Of a stretch of DNA of 6,939 bases, positions 1 through 6,000 are shown piece by piece. Numbering within the stretch: the stretch's first letter is position 1; every line of letters starts with the position of its first letter. Both the position numbers and the translations under genes were made by a program. Where the stretch lies: assembly GCA_017476965.1 (NCBI GenBank), contig JAFUXX010000175.1:1-6939 (forward strand). The letters run 5' to 3'. Below the pieces are notes generated by a model. It ran no database searches. It saw only the letters and a program-made list of their open reading frames with translations, and was not told where the DNA came from. This stretch comes from Kiritimatiellia bacterium. Its GTDB lineage: Bacteria > Verrucomicrobiota > Kiritimatiellia > RFP12 > UBA3636.

Positions 1-1514
1 AAGAGCGCGCCGGAGGCGTCGAGCGCCTCGGTCACGCCGTCGGTGTAGAGGAAGAGCGCATCCCCCGGCTCCAGTCGCAGGGTGAACGGCTTGTAGCGGA
101 CGCCGTCCATGAAGGCCAGCACCGGCCCGGACTTGGCGGGAAGGAAGTTCTGTGTTTGGGCGAGATGGACCGGCGGATTGTGCCCGGCGTTGGCGTAGGC
201 GATTTCGCCGGTTTCGGTGTCGAGGACGCCCACCCAGGCCGTGAGGAACATGTTGGCCGGGTTGCTGGCGCAGAGTTCTGCGTTGACTTTCGTGAGCGCC
301 GCCGCGGGGTCGCGCAGCGCGGCGAGGGTGTCCTTGATGAGCGTCTTCGCGGTCATCATGTAGAGCGCGGCGGTGACGCCCTTTCCGCTCACGTCGGCGA
401 CGAGGAAGGCGAGGTGCGTGCCGTCGAGCCGGAAGTAGTCGTAGAAGTCGCCGCCGACTTCGCGGGCCGGGTGCATCTCGGCGTCGAGCGAAAAGCCGCC
501 GGCCGGGGCGAGCGGTCCCGGCAGGGCCGAGTTCTGGATCGTGGCCGCGATGGCGTATTCCTTGGCGCGGCGCTCGTCTTCGGCGGCGTAGAAGGCGCTG
601 AGGCGGCACGAGGAGATGTCGATGCGGCGCACGAGCAGGACGAAGGCGAGCGTGACGAGGCCGAGGACCACGGCGATGAGCGCCGCGTAGAATGTGCGCG
701 TCGAGTAGTATTCCGCCGGGGGCAGCGCCGCGATCACGCGGTGGCCGCAGAAGACGACGGCGCGGCAGTCGCAGAGGTCGCCGAAGAGGCGCTGCCGGAA
801 GGTGGTCTTGCCGTCTTCGCGGACGCCCGGGTCGTCCGGATCGTATCCGGTTTCGGCGAGGAACTTCGCCTCGTCGCGGTGGCGGGCGGGATTCGAGATG
901 AGATGCCCGTCGGAGAGGTCGGAGCAGAGGAAGAACCCCTTTTCGCCAAGGAGCCAGCCGTCGAAGATGAAGCCCATGATGGAGGGGAACATCCCCGTGA
1001 CGCGCGATTCGTCCACCCCCACCTGCACCAGCCCGTCGCCGCCCGGGAAGGCTACGCCCACGTACTTGCGGCGCACGTCGGGGTTGTGCGCCCCGGGCCG
1101 GAAGTGGTGCGAAAGCGCGTGCCGGACGCCGTTGGTGAGGACGAGGAATTCGCGGGACTTCGGCCTGTCGGCCATGGTGAGGCCGACGAGGCGCGGGTCG
1201 GTGGAGGCGAGGAAGGTGCCGTCGCGCGCGACGACGTTCACTTCGTCGAGGTCGCGCTGGCGCGCGATGAGCGCGATTCTCTCCGGCGAAAGCTCCTGCG
1301 GGCGGCCGAGCTGCTCGGTGATGGAGTCGGCCGCGTGCATGAGCATCGTGTCGATCGAGCCGTTCAGCGTGGCGTCGAGGTCGAGCAGCGCGTAGTCGAG
1401 CATCGACTCGGTCTGGAGCATTGCGCGATGCGTGAGCGCGCTCCACGAAAAGAGCACGAGGATCGCGTAGAACAGGGCCGCGGCCCAGGCGAAGGTCTTC
1501 CAGCGCGAGGTCAT
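1..1514 (-). CDS. Membrane-anchored PP2C/SpoIIE-type serine phosphatase (RsbU-like), 3' end off window
   Basis: The frame is open from an ATG at 1514 to the left edge, giving 504 residues with no stop. A first membrane segment lies at about 8-26 and a second at about 273-296. They enclose about 245 residues of probable extracytoplasmic sensor, which I take to be Cache/PDC-like from its pattern (VVARDGTFLAST near 94-105, then KGFFLCSDLSDGHLISNP near 192-209). The cytoplasmic part from about 320 is a PP2C-type SpoIIE domain, with AREVGGDFYDYF (350-361, metal ligand Asp356), VADVSGKGVTAALYMM (Asp374), NAGHNPP (442-448) and GDALFLYTDGVTEA (Asp492). The final Asp motif of the family would lie beyond the edge, so roughly 50 residues are probably missing. 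The start overlaps the STAS stop as ATGA, which implies coupled translation. The inferred role is dephosphorylation of the STAS protein in response to an external signal. Only about 25 residues separate the second membrane segment from the phosphatase, and I see no clear HAMP domain there. Confidence 0.93.
   Translation of the reverse strand, partial: MTSRWKTFAWAAALFYAILVLFSWSALTHRAMLQTESMLDYALLDLDATLNGSIDTMLMHAADSITEQLGRPQELSPERIALIARQRDLDEVNVVARDGTFLASTDPRLVGLTMADRPKSREFLVLTNGVRHALSHHFRPGAHNPDVRRKYVGVAFPGGDGLVQVGVDESRVTGMFPSIMGFIFDGWLLGEKGFFLCSDLSDGHLISNPARHRDEAKFLAETGYDPDDPGVREDGKTTFRQRLFGDLCDCRAVVFCGHRVIAALPPAEYYSTRTFYAALIAVVLGLVTLAFVLLVRRIDISSCRLSAFYAAEDERRAKEYAIAATIQNSALPGPLAPAGGFSLDAEMHPAREVGGDFYDYFRLDGTHLAFLVADVSGKGVTAALYMMTAKTLIKDTLAALRDPAAALTKVNAELCASNPANMFLTAWVGVLDTETGEIAYANAGHNPPVHLAQTQNFLPAKSGPVLAFMDGVRYKPFTLRLEPGDALFLYTDGVTEALDASGAL
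1511..1514 (-). promoter_or_regulatory. ATGA stop/start overlap coupling STAS and phosphatase genes
   Basis: On the minus strand the STAS TGA (1513-1511) and the phosphatase ATG (1514-1512) share two bases. This is typical of translational coupling by ribosome re-initiation and supports both the chosen phosphatase start and co-transcription of the pair. Confidence 0.8.
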
Positions 1515-1807
1515 GGGAGTATCTCGAATACGGAGCCCAGCCCCGTCATGTCGAAGACGCCCCGCACCATGTCGTTGGGGTGCGCGATCGTCATCTTGCC
1601 GCCGCCGGCCATCATCGCCTTCTGAGCCGTCATGAGGACTCGCAGCCCGGCGGAGGAGATGTAGTCGAGCTCCGAGAAGTCGAAGGCGATTTCGTTCACG
1701 CCGTCCAGCTTGAGTTCGCTTTCCAGCTCGGGCGCGGTGTTGGTATCGAGACGGCCTGCGAGAGCGAGGGTGAGTTTTCCGTTTTCGTTTTTCGTGTTGA
1801 TGGTCAT
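1511..1807 (-). CDS. STAS-domain anti-sigma-factor antagonist (SpoIIAA/RsbV-like)
   Basis: The 98-residue product is a single STAS domain, about the usual length for SpoIIAA/RsbV proteins. The N-terminal strand reads LTLALAGRLDTNTAPELE (12-29), a typical anti-anti-sigma opening. The signature loop is LDYISSAGLRVL (47-58). When its Gly is aligned with the DS(S/T)G of RsbV/SpoIIAA, Ser52 is the likely phosphorylated residue. In this family the unphosphorylated protein binds an anti-sigma kinase and frees its sigma factor or other partner. The gene lies immediately upstream of, and overlaps, an RsbU-type phosphatase, its expected activator. The ATG at 1807 is the natural start. Only a weak GAG lies upstream as a ribosome site, and a palindrome begins 16 bases upstream of the start. 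The kinase and sigma factor are not visible in the window. Confidence 0.93.
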   Translation of the reverse strand: MTINTKNENGKLTLALAGRLDTNTAPELESELKLDGVNEIAFDFSELDYISSAGLRVLMTAQKAMMAGGGKMTIAHPNDMVRGVFDMTGLGSVFEILP

Positions 1808-3033
1808 TTCGTTTTCTCGTTTTCCGGGCGGCCTGAAGGGCCGCCCTGCTCATGTTGAGAGGGGCGAGAGACCGGGCGGCCTGAAGGGCCGCCCTGCTCA
1901 TGTTGGGTGGTTTTAACTTGATAAGTGTGGCCCTTCAGGCCACACTTACTCGCCGCATCAGCGGCCTGGCCGCGAAACTCCCAGCGCGGCGCGGGCAAGC
2001 CCCCCTTGCGGTGGATATAGGCACCAGCGCCGCCACCGCTTGCTGTAGCCATGGCCGCCAATGCCTCGCCTATGCCGTGCCAGGCGTCGTAGCGCGAGAT
2101 TTCGGGCGGACATTCGCGCGATACCACCGCGAGCCGGCCTTCTGCAAAGGCGGCGGTTTCCTCCACCCTCGGGCGATACACCATCTTCAGCGGATCGGGC
2201 ACCGCCTTGATGCATGGCAGCCTTTCCGCCTCCAGAGCGCGCCATACGGCGAGTTCCCCTGGCGATATGAAGGTGCTGGCCACAACCCAGCCCGAGCGTA
2301 CCGCCGCAAGCAGGCGCCCCGTCACGGCCGGCATGTCTTCGGGGCGCAGCGTGCGCGAGATGCTTACCGCCGCAATCCTGCGCTCCGGGGCGAGCAGTTC
2401 CACATTGCCCACCGCAGTCCACCATTCTTCATCTGGGAGGCGCGGCGAAATCAGCGGCTCATGCACCTTGAGCGGGGCGTCCGCGCCGTGCATGAGCGTG
2501 TATTTCAGCGGATTGTAGCCGATGTAGGCATCGACCTTTTCGTTGATGAAGCGCGACACGCAGATGTGGTCGTGGTAGTTTCCCTCCCACTCAAATGCAA
2601 TGCCTGTCTCGGCTGCATGCACCCGCGTCCAGCGCTTGACGTTGTTCACGAACTGCCCGACAAGGCGCAGGGGTTCGGGCTCGGCCGTTGGGGCAAGCAC
2701 TAGGCGGAGGTGGATGTGGTCGGGCATGACGACGCTGGCGACGGCATGCACGGCAGCGCCTTGGCGCTGGTTTTCGGCGTGGATGGTGGCGACTGCGGCC
2801 TTGCCAGCCGCCGAGTGCGCCACCCTGTCGCCCACGACGCGCCCGAAGACCGGGCGCCGCCCCTTGACGGCGAAGGTCACGAAAAGCGATGCGCCGCGGC
2901 TGTAGTCGTAACCGTGGAAGCGCCGGTAGTGGCGGATCTTCGATCCGCCACTACCCGGGCGGCCTGAAGGGCCGCCCTTCTCATGTTGGGGGCCGCCCGG
3001 CTCATGTTGCATTGTTGGTAAATCGCCTTGCAT
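1804..3033 (-). CDS. REP-associated tyrosine transposase (Y1 HUH family) with extra Rossmann/DprA-like C-terminal domain
   Basis: The frame encodes 409 residues. The Y1 transposase domain runs from about 34 to 185. It has the RAYT-type opening RRFHGYDYSRGASLFVTF (37-54), the HUH metal motif in VVMPDHIHL (His106, His108), and a catalytic Tyr153 in GNYHDHI followed by IGYNPLKYTL (171-180). RAYTs are single-strand DNA transposases that recognise REP hairpins. A second domain at about 205-330 is not part of a normal RAYT. It reads IAAVSISRTL, GWVVASTFISPGELAVWRAL, then RLAVVSRECPP, a layout like the nucleotide-binding Rossmann fold of DprA/LOG proteins, though this is from pattern only. Residues 8-37 and about 361-405 are encoded by palindromes. 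No ATG, GTG or TTG start lies in frame between Met8 (3012) and the transposase core, so the start must be 3033 or 3012. The TGA overlaps the STAS ATG. The true functional C-terminus may be near residue 355. Confidence 0.85.
   Translation of the reverse strand: MQGDLPTMQHEPGGPQHEKGGPSGRPGSGGSKIRHYRRFHGYDYSRGASLFVTFAVKGRRPVFGRVVGDRVAHSAAGKAAVATIHAENQRQGAAVHAVASVVMPDHIHLRLVLAPTAEPEPLRLVGQFVNNVKRWTRVHAAETGIAFEWEGNYHDHICVSRFINEKVDAYIGYNPLKYTLMHGADAPLKVHEPLISPRLPDEEWWTAVGNVELLAPERRIAAVSISRTLRPEDMPAVTGRLLAAVRSGWVVASTFISPGELAVWRALEAERLPCIKAVPDPLKMVYRPRVEETAAFAEGRLAVVSRECPPEISRYDAWHGIGEALAAMATASGGGAGAYIHRKGGLPAPRWEFRGQAADAASKCGLKGHTYQVKTTQHEQGGPSGRPVSRPSQHEQGGPSGRPENEKTK
1824..1857 (+). repeat. REP-like palindrome, type A, copy 1
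   Basis: This 34-base element holds an 8-bp stem, GGGCGGCC with GGCCGCCC (1826-1833 and 1839-1846), around a TGAAG loop. It is followed by a conserved 3' tail, TGCTCATGTTG. It is identical to copy 2 (1872-1905) and one base different from copy 3 (2955-2988). It lies 16 bases upstream of the STAS start, so a message starting upstream would carry this hairpin in the STAS leader. Confidence 0.9.
1872..1905 (+). repeat. REP-like palindrome, type A, copy 2
   Basis: This is an exact 34-base copy of the element at 1824-1857, in the same orientation and offset by 48 bases. The GGGCGGCC/GGCCGCCC stem is at 1874-1881 and 1887-1894. The 14-base purine-rich gap between copies 1 and 2 shows no further structure. 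Confidence 0.9.
1915..1951 (-). repeat. REP-like palindrome, type B, left copy
   Basis: A perfect 10-bp stem, AAGTGTGGCC with GGCCACACTT (1923-1932 and 1938-1947), closes a CTTCA loop. Read on the minus strand the core is GGCCTGAAGGGCC, exactly the core of the type A elements, so B is an A-core in the opposite orientation with a different outer stem. On the minus strand it has its own conserved 3' tail, ATCAAGTT. It matches the right copy (3043-3079) at 32 of 37 bases. Confidence 0.88.
2925..2955 (+). repeat. Perfect 14-bp hairpin over the RAYT 5' end (type C)
   Basis: GGTAGTGGCGGATC (2925-2938) pairs perfectly with GATCCGCCACTACC (2942-2955) around a TTC loop. It abuts type A copy 3 and encodes RAYT residues 27-37 in frame. 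It carries a GTAG-like foot (GGTAG/CTACC), recalling the GTAG tetranucleotide of enterobacterial REPs. That resemblance may be chance. Confidence 0.85.
2955..2988 (+). repeat. REP-like palindrome, type A, copy 3
   Basis: This copy has the same orientation and stem (2957-2964 and 2970-2977) as copies 1 and 2, with one substitution in the tail (TTCTCATGTTG in place of TGCTCATGTTG). On the minus strand it encodes RAYT residues 16-27. Confidence 0.9.
2989..3009 (+). repeat. Partial type A palindrome (3' half and tail only)
   Basis: GGGCCGCCCGGCTCATGTTG (2990-3009) matches the 3' arm and tail of type A with one mismatch and directly follows copy 3. The 5' arm is absent, so it cannot form the type A hairpin alone. 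It may be a decayed or partially duplicated copy. Confidence 0.75.
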
Positions 3034-3042
3034 TCGCTTTTC

Positions 3043-3079
3043 AACTTGATAAGTGCGGCCCTTTAGACCGCACTTGCTC
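3043..3079 (-). repeat. REP-like palindrome, type B, right copy; possible terminator of the large gene
   Basis: This copy is direct with the left type B copy and 32 of 37 bases are identical. The stem AAGTGCGG/CCGCACTT (3051-3058 and 3068-3075) keeps pairing through a paired T-to-C and A-to-G change relative to the left copy. Its last base touches the TAG stop of the large surface gene (3081-3079). A hairpin therefore forms directly after that stop and could slow transcription or protect the 3' end, but no U-tract follows, so a classical intrinsic terminator is not supported. Confidence 0.82.
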
Positions 3080-6000
3080 TACTGCACCTCCACCCTGTAG
3101 AACATTGCGGGGGCGCCGCCATGCGGGATGGCCAGCGTCGCGGTGCCGTCGGCGTTGAGGGTGGCTTCCGGCGCAAGCAGCGCGTCGTCGCCGTCCGGTA
3201 GCGGCAGGGCCGCCGCCGCGCGGACACGCATGAGCAGGGCGGTTTCGGCGGTGAGCCAGCCGTCCGGCTCCGCCGAAACTGTCAGGATGACGGAGCCGGG
3301 GGCGACTTCGATGGCGTCAATGTGGAGGGAGTCCGGGGCGGCACTCTTCACTCGCTGCGCCACGGTGTCGGCGCCAGCGATGGTCGCGGTCCAATCCGCG
3401 CCGCCGATGGTGATCTCGTAGTCGCCGTCGGGGAGCCAGAGGTAGAGGTCGCCGTTTGCGTCGGCGTAGAGGTCGCGCGTGCCGTAGCCCGCCAGACCGG
3501 AGATTTCGACCGCGGCGTCGGGCGTGCCGAGGGGGACGACGACGGCGTGGAGGACGCGGCCGGCGGCGTCGTGCGGCAGGTTCTCCTCGTCCGTCCGGCT
3601 CTGCGTGAAGCCGCCCTTTTCGGAGCCGAAGTGCGCGAGCACGACGTTGCCGCCCGTGATGACGACGGCGTTCCTGTTGTCGTGCGCGTCGCGCTGGCTC
3701 GTGCCGTCGCCGATGTCGGCGCCGATGCGCTCGGCGCTCGCGGAGCCGCCGCAGGCATAGACGGTTCCGCCGGAGATCTCGATCAGACCGTTGGAATCGT
3801 CGTAGGGCTCGGCGCTGCCGCCGATGCCGGCGGAAGCCCCGCTGCTGTTCTGGGATCCGTAGGCGTAGACCCTGCCGCCCGTGATGCGGATGCGGCCGCT
3901 GTATCCGGCGAATCCGGCGCCGATGCCGGCGGCGTATCCTTCGCTCGTTTCGCTGGGGCGCGCCTCGACGATGCCGCCAGCGATGACGATGTCGCCGGGC
4001 CGGTCGCTCTGGCCGCTGTTGGCGCCGATGCCCGCGCCGTATCTGCCGCCGCACGCGTAGAGCCGCGCGTCGGCCGTGGCGTTCGTGATCGTCAGGGAGG
4101 CGCCATGCGGAACGAAGAGCCCTGCGTTGGAGGAATACGTTGAAACGAGCGCGTTGCCGGGGCCGGAGAGCAGGACGGTCGCCGCGACGCCGTCGCCGAG
4201 CGCGAACGGACGTTCGGAGCGGACCGAGACGCCGGAGAGCTCGACCGTCGCGTCCGCGGCGACGAGAATCTGGACGCCGCCGACCACGTTCGTGCCGTGG
4301 AGCGTGTAGTGCTCGATGCCGGCGAGGGTGAGGACGCCGTTCGCGTAGTTCCAGCCGTCGCCGGAGAACTCCGCGAGGTTCACGCCGTTCACGGTGAAGT
4401 CGTCGTTCCACGCGACGACGGTCGTCTGGCCCTCCGGCCCGATGCGGATAGTCCATTTCGCGCCGTCCACGGCGTTCGTGGCGACGTAGGTGCCTTCGGG
4501 CAGCCAGAGGTGGAGCGCGCCGCCGTCGTCCGCGAAGAGCTCGGTCGTGTCGTAGTATTCCGGCAGGCCCTGGAACGGGCCGACCGCCTCGCCGGGCGCG
4601 AAGCCGGGGATGTCCGCGGGATACACGGTCTGGCCGATGGCGTTCGTGGCGTTTTCGAGCCCGGACACCGAGCCGCCGAGGATGGCGAGCGTGCTGTAGC
4701 GGTAGAGGTTGAAATCGAATGTGCCGCCCGCGACGGCGAGGCCCGCGCCTTCCTCGAGGCAGGGGTTGGAGTAGGTGGAACGGAGGATGTTGCGGCCGAT
4801 GCCGCGGACGACGGCGTTCGTGCCCGCCGCGACCTTGAGCCCCGTGCTGGAGCGGACGCAGGCGTTCGAGAAGACGACTTCTTCGGAGGTTTCGATCCGG
4901 ACCGACAGGCCGTCGAGCGTGTTCGTGCCGGAGACGACGCAGGCGCCGGAGAGGACGAGGCGCTTCTCGTCGTCCAGGACCCAATTCGGCCCCGAGCCGT
5001 GGCCGACATCCACGCCATCCACGGCGACGCCGAGCGGGATGAAGACGGACGAGCCGTCCACCACTTCGTGGACGGGGGTGCCGTCGACCTCGAAGTCGTA
5101 GGTGCCGTCGGGGAGCCAGAGGTGGATGTCGCCGTTCTCGTCGGGGTAGATGTCGGCGACGCCGTAGCCGTCGAGCCCGGTGACGGCGACGGCGCGCGCG
5201 GGGTCGGGGTTGTCGACGGCCACATCGACGCGCCACACCGCCGTACCGGCGGCGTTCTTCGCGGCCGGCTTCACCTTGGCCACGTCGGCGAGGATGGAGC
5301 CGCCGTCGAAGACAACGCTGCCGGCGATTCCGCTGGGGCCGATGATGCCGACGTCCATTCCGCCCTCGCCGCCCACGGCGGCCACGGTGCCTCCGGTGAT
5401 TTCGACGGAGCCGCGGTCGGAGAGGTAGCCGCCGCCGATGCCGTGGGCGCCTTCGCCGGCGGTCGCCGAGACGATGCCGCCGGAGATGCGGACCGTTCCG
5501 GCGGAATACGTCACGCCGTAGCTGCCTTCGCCGCCGCCGATGCCCGCGCCGTGGTAGCCGCCGGTCGCCGTAACGTTGCCGCCGGAAATCGTCACGTCCG
5601 CCGATTCGCACTGGCCTCCGCCGATGCCCGCGCCGAGTTCGCCGCCGGTCGCCGTCACGACGCCGCCGGAGATCGTCACAGGAACGGCCGGATAGTAGCA
5701 GCCGCCGATGCCGGACGCCCCGCGGCCACCTGTCGCCGTCACGACGCCGCCGGAGACGAGGATCGAGCCGACGCCGTCGGAGGAACTCCCGACCTGCCCG
5801 ATGCCCGGGGCGCTGCCGCCGCCGATGGCCGTCACGTCGCCGCCGGAAATGAGGATCGTTCCGCAGCTGCCGCGGCTGTTGCTGGAGTTACCGCTGCCGA
5901 TGCCGGCGCCTGTCCAGCCGCCCTGCGCAACGAGGGTGCCGCCCTCAATCGTGAGAGCGCCCGCGGAGTCACTTCCGCCCGCGCCGATGCCGGCGCCGCC

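Larger units (their letters stand above)
1824..3079 (-). mobile_element. RAYT locus (REPtron-like): transposase gene bracketed by A-A-B palindrome sets
   Basis: The left flank holds A, A, B (1824-1951) and the right flank holds A, partial A, B (2955-3079), both in the same order and orientation, with the Y1 transposase gene between. This resembles the described arrangement of RAYT genes within the REP/BIME elements they are thought to spread. The exact ends of any unit that moved cannot be fixed without an empty-site comparison. Confidence 0.7.

Noticed and set aside
156..1625. A long plus-strand open frame of 489 codons
   Set aside because: It is antisense to the phosphatase, whose minus-strand frame shows all the PP2C motifs. 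The plus-strand product is low-complexity and rich in Arg, Glu and Gly, as expected for the complement of GC-rich codons.
1824..1905. CRISPR-like pair of identical repeats
   Set aside because: There are only two adjacent copies with a 14-base gap, the repeats are strong hairpins next to a RAYT gene, and there is no cas gene.
1900..2703. A plus-strand frame of 267 codons
   Set aside because: It is antisense to the transposase, has no recognisable motif and begins inside a palindrome.
3043..3079. Classical rho-independent terminator after the large gene
   Set aside because: The stem is good but no U-run follows on the minus strand. It is better explained as a type B palindrome with a twin at 1915-1951.
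3322..4143. A plus-strand frame of 273 codons
   Set aside because: It is antisense to the C-terminal part of the beta-helix gene, with an Ala/Gly/Val/Asp-rich low-complexity product typical of complementary GC-rich repeats.
3317..5611. A minus-strand frame of 764 codons
   Set aside because: It is an out-of-frame shadow of the beta-helix gene with an extreme Arg-rich product. The in-frame reading gives coherent ISGG repeats and WLPDG modules.
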